Shown: piece by piece, positions 24,731-32,184 of the stretch
Numbering within the stretch: position 1 is the stretch's first letter
Layout: each line of letters opens with the position of its first letter
From: Gammaproteobacteria bacterium
GTDB lineage: Bacteria > Pseudomonadota > Gammaproteobacteria > UBA6429 > Thiohalophilaceae
Assembly: GCA_023135195.1 (NCBI GenBank)
Contig: JAGLTQ010000061.1
Location: 1-35,842, forward strand
Length of the DNA stretch: 35,842 nt
Direction: 5' to 3'
Translations under genes and position numbers: made by a program
Notes under the pieces: generated by a model
The model's database searches: none
What the model saw: the letters and a program-made list of their open reading frames with translations, nothing else
What the model was told of the DNA's origin: nothing

Positions 24731-25411
24731 ATGCGTGCTATGACATGGAAGCGTAAATTGGGTTACGCCATTATCCGCCCTATTGTAAAACTTTTGATTT
24801 CCAGCTTTTGGTGGACATGTCGGGTAGAAAAAATCATCGGTGATGAGCATGCATTAAAACTCATCGAAAAAGGTGAACCTATTATTCCCTGCTATTGGCA
24901 CCAGATGCATATCTTTGGTTCATGGTACATGCGCAAGTTACAAAAACGCGGCTTAAAAATAGGTTTCCTCATTAGCCCATCGGTTGATGGAGAAGTAGCG
25001 GCAAAAATTGTTGAGTCATGGGGAGCAGTCGCTATCCGCGGTTCAAGTAATCGTACTGGCGCAAGAGCTCTAAGAGATATGTATAACACTATCACTAAAG
25101 ACAAGGTATCACCTGTCACAACATCCGATGGTCCAACTGGACCAGTGCATGAGTTTAAGCAAGGTGCGGTCATGCTGGCACAATTAACGCAAAGTCCTAT
25201 GTTACCCATTGCATACATGGCGAGTCGTTACTGGGAGTTAAAAACATGGGATAAATTTATTATCCCTAAACCTTTTTCACGTATCGTAATCGCAGTGGGT
25301 GAACCACATAGGATCGACAAAAAATCAAATGCAGAAAAACTTGAAGAAGAACGCGTAAAAATGGAAACAAATATGAATAACTTAAGTGAAGTTGCTAAAG
25401 CAGCGCTTTAA
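24731..25411 (+). CDS. DUF374-type lysophospholipid acyltransferase-like protein
   Basis: A 226-residue protein with the DUF374/LPLAT pattern: an N-terminal membrane-associating helix (IRPIVKLLISSFWWTC), the catalytic-type histidine in CYWHQMHI (near residue 57), ISPSVDGEVAAKI, RGSSNRTGARALR, and the signature TTSDGPTGPVHEFKQGA with LPIAYM after it. Relatives transfer acyl chains to lipid A or similar acceptors at the inner membrane. The acyl donor here could be the loaded carrier of the neighbouring ligase; that is an inference from location only. AAGG precedes the ATG by about 9 nt. It probably forms an operon with the PPTase gene. Confidence 0.88.
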   Translation: MRAMTWKRKLGYAIIRPIVKLLISSFWWTCRVEKIIGDEHALKLIEKGEPIIPCYWHQMHIFGSWYMRKLQKRGLKIGFLISPSVDGEVAAKIVESWGAVAIRGSSNRTGARALRDMYNTITKDKVSPVTTSDGPTGPVHEFKQGAVMLAQLTQSPMLPIAYMASRYWELKTWDKFIIPKPFSRIVIAVGEPHRIDKKSNAEKLEEERVKMETNMNNLSEVAKAAL

Positions 25412-25431
25412 TCTCCCTAATTAAGGATATA

Positions 25432-26823
25432 TCAACCAGCAAGTTCTATACGTACTTGCTCCAGTATATTTTTCATATGCATAGAGTCTTGCTGAATTTT
25501 AGTAAACTCATCAACGGATAAGGGTTTACTGAAAAGGAAACCCTGAATTGTTTTACAGCCTAACGCATGTAAGTAAGCCAGCTCTTGTGCGGTCTCAACA
25601 CCTTCGGCAACAACATCTAAACGTAAGCTATGTGATAAAGCCATAATAGCAGTCACAATGGCAGCATTATCACCACCGCTTCTATCTTGTACGTTGGTAA
25701 TAAAAGAACGATCAATTTTCAATGTGTCGATAGGGAATTTTTTTAGATAACTTAAAGAAGAATAACCGGTACCAAAATCATCTATTGATATAGCAACGCC
25801 CATTTTTTTAATTTCATATAACACATCAATATTTTTTGTTACATCGTCCATCAAGCAACTTTCTGTTAGCTCAACGTCAAGATAATCAGCAGAAAGCCCG
25901 GTATCTTTTAATGCCAGAGCAATGCGCTCAACAAAATCACCTTGTTTAAATTGTACGCTTGAAACATTAACTGAAACCCGAAGCGGTTCCAGCCCTTGAT
26001 CTTGCCATAATTTATTCAAACGACATGACTCTCGTAATACCCAGTCACCGGCTTCAACAATCATCCCGCTTTCTTCCAGCAAAGGAATAAATTCAAGTGG
26101 AGAAACAATACCGCGTTCAGGATGAAGCCAACGAATTAATGCTTCCATACCTTTAATATTACCAGTGGCCGCATCTACCTTAGGTTGAAAATATAAAACA
26201 AACTCTCCATTCTCTAATGCTTTACGTAAATCATATTCTTTTCTTAAGCGTTTAGAGTTATCAACATTCATTTCGCTATTATAATAACGATGGACATTGC
26301 CACCTGCCTGCTTGGCATTGTCTAATGCCAAACTAGCATAGTGACTTAATTCATCGACACTGCCCTGATCAGTCGGGTACACACAAATGCCATAGCTGAT
26401 TTTTAAAATAATATTTTCACCCGCAACAGAAAATGGCAGCCTCATCCCCTTCATAATTCGCTGCAAAGCTTTATCTACTTCTTCGCCACGCTCAATGAAG
26501 TTCATAATCAAACCAAAGCCGCTGCCACCAAGACGTGCAATAATGTCACTGTCCCGGGTTAAATCAACCAGGCGATTAGCTGTTTCAGTTATTAACGTAT
26601 CACCATTTTTATAACCGTACTGCTGATTAACTTCAGATAATTTCTCGATATCCAGATTCACGACCGCAAGCACCTTCTCATGCCTTTTGACCATTGAAAG
26701 AGCGTAATCCAGGTGTTCCATAAACAGCGAATGCGTGGGGAGATGCGTTAAATAATCATGTAGCTTGTCTCCAAATTTCACCTCTGCTGTAGCAAGTGAA
26801 TTTTGTCTAATGAAACTAATCAT
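25432..26823 (-). CDS. GGDEF/EAL protein with degenerate GGDEF and intact EAL (c-di-GMP phosphodiesterase)
   Basis: A 463-residue product if read from the ATG at 26821-26823, which has AGGA 6 nt upstream. The GGDEF site is degenerate (GGSGF, 99-103), so cyclase activity is unlikely, but the inhibitory-site motif RDSD (90-93) five residues before it is kept. The EAL domain has E227-A-L, NVSSVQF, ELTESCLMDD, the SIDDFGTGYSSL loop, KIDRSFI and VVAEGVET, so it should hydrolyse c-di-GMP. As read, the protein has no membrane segment. In the same frame, 168 nt of upstream sequence encode two hydrophobic helices broken by one TAA, so the gene is probably a truncated form of a membrane protein of about 519 residues. 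Confidence 0.92.
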   Translation of the reverse strand: MISFIRQNSLATAEVKFGDKLHDYLTHLPTHSLFMEHLDYALSMVKRHEKVLAVVNLDIEKLSEVNQQYGYKNGDTLITETANRLVDLTRDSDIIARLGGSGFGLIMNFIERGEEVDKALQRIMKGMRLPFSVAGENIILKISYGICVYPTDQGSVDELSHYASLALDNAKQAGGNVHRYYNSEMNVDNSKRLRKEYDLRKALENGEFVLYFQPKVDAATGNIKGMEALIRWLHPERGIVSPLEFIPLLEESGMIVEAGDWVLRESCRLNKLWQDQGLEPLRVSVNVSSVQFKQGDFVERIALALKDTGLSADYLDVELTESCLMDDVTKNIDVLYEIKKMGVAISIDDFGTGYSSLSYLKKFPIDTLKIDRSFITNVQDRSGGDNAAIVTAIMALSHSLRLDVVAEGVETAQELAYLHALGCKTIQGFLFSKPLSVDEFTKIQQDSMHMKNILEQVRIELAG

Positions 26824-26991
26824 TGAGAGTCCTGCTAACGCCAGAAAGGCCAGAGCTTAATAAATAATTGAAAGAGAGAGATATCCCAACATCTGTAACC
26901 CGCTCACAAGCAAAACAGAGAGAGATAATATTAAGAGCAGGAAAGTAAAACGACTCGACTGAGAAAGCGTAATTTTAGATTGTTTTAACAT
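26824..26991 (-). pseudogene. Disrupted N-terminal membrane anchor of the GGDEF/EAL gene (in-frame TAA)
   Basis: Reading upstream in the EAL frame from 26823 gives ALAFLALAGLS, then a TAA at 26857-26859, then 44 codons back to an ATG at 26989-26991 that begins MLKQSKITLSQSSRFTFLLL. The residues on both sides of the stop form two adjacent hydrophobic helices, as in two-helix membrane anchors of GGDEF/EAL proteins. AGGTGA lies 11 nt before the upstream ATG. A single base change to a sense codon would rebuild the full protein. Reinitiation at 26823 or readthrough is possible. Confidence 0.7.
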
Positions 26992-27157
26992 TATGTCCGA
27001 CATCACCTACAGGGGCAGGATTCTTAATAATATTATTTATATCGGTAAGAGGCTTAAAATCTTTAGATCTTTTTAAAGAAAAATGCAGGAATAATGAGAA
27101 AGAAAGTAGCAAGTCCTACTACACATAAAACAGGGGAATCAATTGATTTTATTGTAA

Positions 27158-27622
27158 TTACACCACTTCTGCATTTGGTAGATGTTCACGTAACAGATGG
27201 AATAGCTCAGCGCGATCAACGGGTTTAGCTAAAAATCCATTCGCACCTACCCGTAAGCCCCAAAATTTCTCGGTTGCCTGCTCATTGCCACTAATAATAA
27301 CAATGGGGATATCTTGTGTATCAGTATCTTTACGTAAAATTCGTGTCGCCTGAAAACCATTTAAGCCGGGCATGATGATATCCATTAGAATTAAGTCTGG
27401 CTGATGCAGTTTAGCCATTGCAATGCCTTCTTCACCATCTTCTGCGCTAAGAATATCGTATCCGGTTGGCGCTAATGTTTTCTTTAATACCGCGATTGCC
27501 GTCCGTGAATCATCAACAATCAGGATCGTTGCATTATCAGGTAGTTTTATCCGTTCTTCATCGCGCCTTTCATCGGACGTATTTTCAGCAGCAGAAAAAA
27601 ATGATCTCAGGTTAAAAGCCAT
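27158..27622 (-). CDS. CheY-like response regulator (PilG/PilH-like), receiver domain only
   Basis: A 154-residue single-receiver protein with a charged N-terminal extension of about 30 residues. Phosphorylation-site features are complete: D37-D38 in LIVDDSR, phosphoacceptor D81 in LILMDIIMPG, the T/S site in VIISGNEQ, and K133 in LAKPVDR. The style (ILIVDDSRTAIAVLKKTLAPTG) resembles twitching-motility and PilH-type regulators. It has no output domain, so it signals through protein contact. No cognate kinase is adjacent. It lies 166 bp before the disrupted GGDEF/EAL gene in the same direction. Confidence 0.9.
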   Translation of the reverse strand: MAFNLRSFFSAAENTSDERRDEERIKLPDNATILIVDDSRTAIAVLKKTLAPTGYDILSAEDGEEGIAMAKLHQPDLILMDIIMPGLNGFQATRILRKDTDTQDIPIVIISGNEQATEKFWGLRVGANGFLAKPVDRAELFHLLREHLPNAEVV

Positions 27623-27773
27623 ACCTATTCCGTTAAAATGTTAAAAACGCCATTTTATAGCATATTTCAAAAACAGCAAGAAAACACTTTTAGTTATGCG
27701 TTCAAGATATACATTAATAACATTTCCATCTACTATTTCTACTTAACATCAATGGTAAAGGGATCTTATTCAT

Positions 27774-29054
27774 ATGCAATTCAAATCAATTTCATTAGGA
27801 ACTCTACTAACTCGCCTTCTTATTTTCAGCACTTTAATTTTCAGTGTTCTTTTCATAAGTCCAAGTTATGCTGAAAATGAAATTACCGTAACGGTCTCAT
27901 CAGAAGATGAAATAACAGTCGAAATTTTCCCGGCTAAAGGAAAATATCTCATCTTATGGCTCTCCCCTGAATACGGTATACGTGAAGGTCATCGTTCACT
28001 TGCCCGTTTATTAACTCAATACGATCTGGAAATATGGCAGGCGAATGTTGTTGAATCTCTTTTTATGCCGCAAGGCACTGCTTCATTAAAAAAACTTAAC
28101 GGCCAACATGTTGCTGATTTAATAAAATATGCACACAAAACAAGTGGTAAGAAAATTATTGTTTTAGGTGATTCTTATGCATCGTTAAGTGTTTTACGTG
28201 GCGCACATAAATGGCAAGAAAAAAATCTGAACAAACCTTATTTAATTGGCGCTATTCTTTTTTCCCCATACACTTTTGCATCAATCCCCCCTTTAGGTCA
28301 GTTGCCGGAATACATGCCCATTGTATCTGCAACGAATATTCCCATAATGATCTACCAGGCAAAACGAGGCGGTACATACAGCCAATTTAAAACATTAATC
28401 ACAAAACTGGGACAACACGGTAGCCCTGTATACACACGTTTTTTACCCAATATTATGAGTTTATTTTATGAAGATAAACCGACAGAAATAATGATTGAAA
28501 AAATTAGACCAATAGCAAATAACATAAAAAAAATGATTCCAGTTTTAGAAAAACATACTATCCCGGCTAAACCTGTCGCCTTAAAAAAACCTCATAAAAT
28601 TAAAAGTGGTATTGATATTTATTTAAAAGAATATAAAGGTTTCATATCTCCTCTGGCAATAAAACTTGAAGACACAAATGGGGAAATCATAGAAAAAAAC
28701 AACTATAAAGGACAAGTAACTATTATTAATTTTTGGGCTACATGGTGCCCTCCTTGTGTTCAGGAAATACCATCGTTAAATCGATTAAAGAAAAAAATGC
28801 AAGGCTTACCCTTTGAATTAATTTCAATAAATTATGCTGAAGAGAAAAAAACAATTCTCGAATTCATGAAAAAAGTAAATGTGGAGTTCCCTGTCTTACT
28901 TGATAAAGATGGCGGCTTTGCAAAAAAATGGAATGTTATTACTTACCCTTCAACTTTCATTATCGATAAAGAAGGTAAAATAAAATATGGTGTGAATGCG
29001 GCCATCGAATGGGATGACCCGGAATTTATTAAAAAAATAAAAGCACTGTTATAA
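27774..29054 (+). CDS. Exported fusion of an alpha/beta-hydrolase-like domain and a TlpA/ResA-type thioredoxin domain
   Basis: A 426-residue protein with a signal peptide or N-terminal anchor (hydrophobic 9-30, cleavage near SYA-EN). Residues about 45-260 resemble an alpha/beta-hydrolase, with a nucleophile-elbow-like GDSYAS (132-137) and LIGAILFSPY after it. Residues about 290-426 are a TlpA/ResA-like thioredoxin domain with C325-P-P-C328 in INFWATWCPPCVQE, SINYAEE, and the cis-proline loop YPSTFIIDKEG. The thioredoxin part should reduce or exchange disulfides in the periplasm. Whether the first domain is an active hydrolase is open, as I could not place the acid and histidine. The joint architecture is unusual. 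Confidence 0.85.
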   Translation: MQFKSISLGTLLTRLLIFSTLIFSVLFISPSYAENEITVTVSSEDEITVEIFPAKGKYLILWLSPEYGIREGHRSLARLLTQYDLEIWQANVVESLFMPQGTASLKKLNGQHVADLIKYAHKTSGKKIIVLGDSYASLSVLRGAHKWQEKNLNKPYLIGAILFSPYTFASIPPLGQLPEYMPIVSATNIPIMIYQAKRGGTYSQFKTLITKLGQHGSPVYTRFLPNIMSLFYEDKPTEIMIEKIRPIANNIKKMIPVLEKHTIPAKPVALKKPHKIKSGIDIYLKEYKGFISPLAIKLEDTNGEIIEKNNYKGQVTIINFWATWCPPCVQEIPSLNRLKKKMQGLPFELISINYAEEKKTILEFMKKVNVEFPVLLDKDGGFAKKWNVITYPSTFIIDKEGKIKYGVNAAIEWDDPEFIKKIKALL

Positions 29055-29095
29055 AAACCTAACAGTTAAAATCCAGAATTTTATTTACAAGATGA

Positions 29096-29152
29096 GACGT
29101 TAAACATGGCACAGTATTTTTACTGTCAATATTTTATATCATTGGGCTTGCA
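29096..29152 (+). pseudogene. Out-of-frame 5' end of the ion-channel gene (missing first helix)
   Basis: Upstream of the GTG at 29153 the same frame stays open back to 29096 and reads TVFLLSIFYIIGLAVLIHYE, a hydrophobic helix expected at the start of this channel family. No ATG, GTG or TTG in that frame can start it. An ATG at 29106, with a weak purine-rich site before it, is one frame off. Adding one base after about codon 3 would join this ATG to the helix. Confidence 0.5.
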
Positions 29153-29533
29153 GTGCTTATACATTATGAATTTCTATACCACATGACAACACACTTGCCT
29201 AAAATGACAATTAAACATCGCTTTAGAATCATTATAGGCGTCTTTGGTGCTCTAATTGCACATACACTTGAAATATGGATTTTTGCCAGCGCTTATTATT
29301 TTCTTCCTTATGTTGATGGCTGGGGACATTTCACTGGTGAATTTAATGGCTCATTTATGGACTGCGTTTATTTTTCATATACCACCTTTACCACATTAGG
29401 CTTTGGCGATATTCAGCCCCATGGTTTAATTCGTCACCTTGTAGGTATTGAGTCATTAATGGGGCTGCTTTTAATTACCTGGACGGCTTCATTTCTGTAT
29501 TTTGAGATGCAGCGTTACTGGGATCGTACATAA
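29153..29533 (+). CDS. Potassium-channel pore-domain protein (Ion_trans_2)
   Basis: At least 126 residues if read from the GTG at 29153. Two clear membrane helices (about 25-50 and 94-115) flank a pore loop with the potassium selectivity filter TTLGFGD (filter TLGFGD, 81-86) in SYTTFTTLGFGDIQP. It should form a tetrameric cation channel in the inner membrane. The GTG has no ribosome-binding site and the likely first helix is upstream in the same frame, so the true N-terminus is uncertain and the gene may carry a frameshift. No gating domain is attached. Confidence 0.8.
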   Translation: MLIHYEFLYHMTTHLPKMTIKHRFRIIIGVFGALIAHTLEIWIFASAYYFLPYVDGWGHFTGEFNGSFMDCVYFSYTTFTTLGFGDIQPHGLIRHLVGIESLMGLLLITWTASFLYFEMQRYWDRT

Positions 29534-29661
29534 TATATTCCATTTGTAGGAAATATCTTACATATAGACTGCATCTATGCTTCAAGCACTTAACCTTACT
29601 AGAAATAGGCAATTTTTTACGCTAGACTCGAACAAAACAACATACATATAAAGGGGAAAAG

Positions 29662-30288
29662 ATGATTAACTTAATAAGGAATATTACTGCTCTAGCTGCT
29701 ATAGCGCTTGTAGCTTCAGCTTGTTCCACAATGAATAAAGGCGAATGTATAAATGCAGACTGGAATACAATTGGTTATGGAGATGGCACAAACGGTCATC
29801 CTGCATCAAGACTTAGCCAACATCGTTCAGCTTGTGCAGAACATGGCGTAAAACCAAATTTAAATGCCTATACTGATGGTAGAAATAAAGGATTAAATCA
29901 ATATTGCATCCCTTCTCGAGGCTATTATAAGGGGCTCGCTGGATCGGGTTACAATGGTGTATGTACAAATCATAATGAAAAAGCGTACTTAGAAGCACAT
30001 GGCTATGGCTACAATGTTTATAAACAACAAAAAGTATTAGATGGTCTTAAGTCAGATCTTCGAGGTCAGGAACATCTTATTAATAACCTGGAAAATCAGC
30101 TTAATTTTAATGAACGCAGAATCACGAGTGGTAAACTTACAAAATTAAAAACATATAAATTACTACAAGAAAATAAAAAGCTTACAGCTGATATAACTAA
30201 TGCTGAAGCGAGTCTGGGCCCAATAAGTCATGACATAAATCAGCAATCGCTACACATTGCAGATTTAAAAGCTAATAAGGTATTTTAA
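29662..30288 (+). CDS. DUF2799 lipoprotein
   Basis: A 208-residue predicted outer- or inner-membrane lipoprotein. The signal peptide ends in a lipobox (LVASAC, Cys21), preceded by a strong GGGGAAAAG ribosome site. The DUF2799 hallmarks are visible: DWNTIGYGDGTNGHPASRLS, HRSACAEHGV, YTDGRNKGLNQYC, GYYKGLAGSGYNGVC and EAHGYGYNVY. The last 75 residues are a predicted coiled coil. The function of the family is unknown. A strong terminator follows the stop codon, so the gene is probably monocistronic. Confidence 0.93.
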   Translation: MINLIRNITALAAIALVASACSTMNKGECINADWNTIGYGDGTNGHPASRLSQHRSACAEHGVKPNLNAYTDGRNKGLNQYCIPSRGYYKGLAGSGYNGVCTNHNEKAYLEAHGYGYNVYKQQKVLDGLKSDLRGQEHLINNLENQLNFNERRITSGKLTKLKTYKLLQENKKLTADITNAEASLGPISHDINQQSLHIADLKANKVF

Positions 30289-30316
30289 GAAAAGACTTAA
30301 ACAATAAGTTAACTAA

Positions 30317-30348
30317 AAGCCCGCTCTCTTTGAGAACGGGCTTTTTTT
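30317..30348 (+). terminator. Rho-independent terminator after the DUF2799 gene
   Basis: An AAGCCCG stem with an inner TCTC/GAGA pairing closes around a short T-rich loop and returns as CGGGCTT, followed directly by a run of seven T residues. It lies about 30 nt after the lipoprotein stop codon. Confidence 0.92.
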
Positions 30349-30374
30349 ATAAATATAATCACTGCTGTCCCGTT

Positions 30375-30469
30375 AACCACCTCTCCCTTACGACTGCATG
30401 GAGAAGGTGAAACCAGAGGTTGAGAAGCTGGCCTGAGCCACGCAGGAGCAGTTGCCGAGGGAGATGGTT
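30375..30469. repeat. Imperfect palindromic repeat sharing a core with the MITE-like element
   Basis: The ends form an imperfect inverted repeat (AACCACCTCTCCCT at 30375-30388 against AACCATCTCCCTC on the other strand at the right). The minus strand of 30435-30463 matches 13822-13850 at 24 of 29 positions; both contain CTCCCTCGG and TGCTCCTGC. No gene is present here. It fills most of the gap between the terminator and the DCC gene. Confidence 0.6.
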
Positions 30470-30527
30470 GGGGTGAGAGAATCATTATAGATAACTCATT
30501 CCTGGAATATTGTATTGACTAAAATTT

Positions 30528-30956
30528 ATGAATACTAAAAACAACAACATTCCGTATATAAATAATAAAGACAAACTCATTCTTTTTGATGGCATATGCA
30601 AGTTATGTAATGCATGGTGCCGATTTATTATTCGCTACGACAAAAATCATATTTTCAAATTAGCTTCAATGCAGTCAGAAAAAGGACAGGCTATTCTTAA
30701 AAATTTAGAACTGCCTACCGAACATTTTGAAACCATGTTATATATTGAACATAATATTATTTACGAAAAGAGCAATGCATTTATAAAAATAGTAAAACAT
30801 CTGCCCTTACCAATAAAACTACTGTTTTTATTAAAGATTATTCCTGGGCTATTTCGAGATTTCATATATGATCGTATAGCACTTAATCGATATAAAATGT
30901 TTGGGGAATATAACAAATGCACTCTGCCTACAGATGATGATAATCGTTATTTATGA
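30528..30956 (+). CDS. DCC family thiol-disulfide oxidoreductase-like protein (DUF393)
   Basis: A 142-residue protein with the family-defining FDGICKLCNAWCRFIIRYD (C24-x-x-C27) and the following LASMQSEKGQAIL segment. The C-terminal LLKIIPGLFRDFIYDRIALN and a YNKCTLP ending also fit. The fold is thioredoxin-like, so a redox role is likely but not proven. It overlaps the next gene by 4 nt (ATGA). DCC proteins commonly occur next to or fused with HTTM-type membrane proteins, and one lies two genes downstream. Confidence 0.92.
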   Translation: MNTKNNNIPYINNKDKLILFDGICKLCNAWCRFIIRYDKNHIFKLASMQSEKGQAILKNLELPTEHFETMLYIEHNIIYEKSNAFIKIVKHLPLPIKLLFLLKIIPGLFRDFIYDRIALNRYKMFGEYNKCTLPTDDDNRYL

Positions 30957-31420
30957 GTTTTTTAAAGCCAATAAAATTATTACTCCCCGCACTAATTCCA
31001 TCATGGAATTTCTTTGATGTTATCGCTCCCTCACCTCGTATTCAGTTTGCTCTATTAAAATCAGAACATGACTCAGTACAAAAATGGCAAGAGTTTCGAC
31101 CGCGCCCGGCACAGCTATCATTTTCGCAAATGCTAAAACGTATGTTATGGAATCCAAAGTGGAATGAATCATTATTTATGGTTAGTTGTGCTGAACGTAT
31201 CATGGGTGATTCCACTCAACAGATGATTCAACATAGTGAAAACGAAATATTAAAACGTATTGAAAACAATCTTATTGATACAAATTCAAGATCAAGTATG
31301 CCCGATGCAACACATCTTCAATTTCGATTGAAATTTATACAACGACAAGGGACTGAGTTGCATGAAGAAGTTACTTTCCACTCACGGATCCAAGCCTTAT
31401 CTATGGTTAAAGCATCGTGA
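30953..31420 (+). CDS. Hypothetical protein in the DCC/HTTM-like operon
   Basis: A 155-residue protein that I do not recognise. It has a hydrophobic, proline-rich N-terminus (KLLLPALIPSWNFFDVIAPS) that may bind the membrane, then a mixed region (RIQFALLKSEHDSVQKWQEF) and a C-terminal strand-like stretch (HLQFRLKFIQRQGTELHEEV). It overlaps the DCC gene by 4 nt upstream and the next gene by 4 nt downstream, so the three are almost certainly translated together. Its conserved placement between a DCC protein and an HTTM-like protein suggests a shared process. Confidence 0.8.
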   Translation: MSFLKPIKLLLPALIPSWNFFDVIAPSPRIQFALLKSEHDSVQKWQEFRPRPAQLSFSQMLKRMLWNPKWNESLFMVSCAERIMGDSTQQMIQHSENEILKRIENNLIDTNSRSSMPDATHLQFRLKFIQRQGTELHEEVTFHSRIQALSMVKAS

Positions 31421-32109
31421 GTTTTGAACTGGCGATTCGTTTAACTGAAATCCTTATGGGCTTTGCTTTTATTCAACAAAGCCTTGAACATTTAACTTTA
31501 TTCACAAATGAAAGGCGTCTATTCCTGGCACGTCTTATTTTATCACTATTGCTTATTATCGGATTTCAAACAGCATGGATATTACTATTGTTACTCCTGT
31601 TAACTTTAGCCATATTGCATCGTTTCCAGGGCCCCTATAACGGTGGTGCTGATCGTATGAGTTTGTTAATTTTATGCTGTTTGTGCCTGGTACATTTTTC
31701 TCCTTCATTGCGCTGGCAAGAAATGGCTTTTGGTTATCTTTCTTTACAATTAATTTTATCTTACTTCATATCAGGCTGGGTAAAAGTAATAAACCCGGAC
31801 TGGCGTAGTGGTCGTGCTCTCCAAGATGTTTTTCAGTTCTCAGCTTATCCAGTGAGCGAGTCTTTAAGGCAATGGTCGAATTCACCACGATTACTTTTAT
31901 CCATGTCATGGGGCGTCATACTATTTGAATTGCTTTTCCCCTTCTCTCTTATTTCAAGTACCAGCCTTACGGTAGCGCTTATTATTACTGCAAGTTTTCA
32001 TTTCTCAAATTCATGTTTATTCGGACTGAATCGCTTCTTTTGGATTTGGATAACGGCCTACCCGTCAATACTCTGGTTTCATCAGCGAATATTTGAATCA
32101 TTTACTTAA
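31417..32109 (+). CDS. HTTM-like (vitamin K carboxylase-related) multi-pass membrane protein
   Basis: A 230-residue inner-membrane protein with about six hydrophobic helices. Diagnostic-looking blocks are SYFISGWVKVINPDWRSGRA near residue 115-135 and FHFSNSCLFGLNRFFWIWIT near 190-210, both in the style of HTTM domains. It is shorter than full vitamin K-dependent carboxylase relatives, so only the membrane part is present. The start is GTG (31417), overlapping the upstream stop by 4 nt. Function is unknown; pairing with a DCC protein suggests quinone or thiol chemistry in the membrane. Confidence 0.75.
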   Translation: MSFELAIRLTEILMGFAFIQQSLEHLTLFTNERRLFLARLILSLLLIIGFQTAWILLLLLLLTLAILHRFQGPYNGGADRMSLLILCCLCLVHFSPSLRWQEMAFGYLSLQLILSYFISGWVKVINPDWRSGRALQDVFQFSAYPVSESLRQWSNSPRLLLSMSWGVILFELLFPFSLISSTSLTVALIITASFHFSNSCLFGLNRFFWIWITAYPSILWFHQRIFESFT

Positions 32110-32184
32110 AATAGATCTTTAATGGAACTAATGTAATTTATTACTTACTAATTAAGTCTTCATACAGACAACAGTGGTGAGCTT

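Noticed and set aside
20738-25411. A full polyketide or nonribosomal peptide cluster
   Set aside because: No ketosynthase, condensation, adenylation-module or thioesterase gene lies within the window; only activation, carrier, PPTase, P450 and acyltransferase functions are seen.
26857-26859. Programmed recoding (for example selenocysteine or pyrrolysine) at the stop inside the GGDEF/EAL anchor
   Set aside because: The codon is TAA, which is not used for these residues, and no recoding structure is evident. Truncation is the simpler reading.
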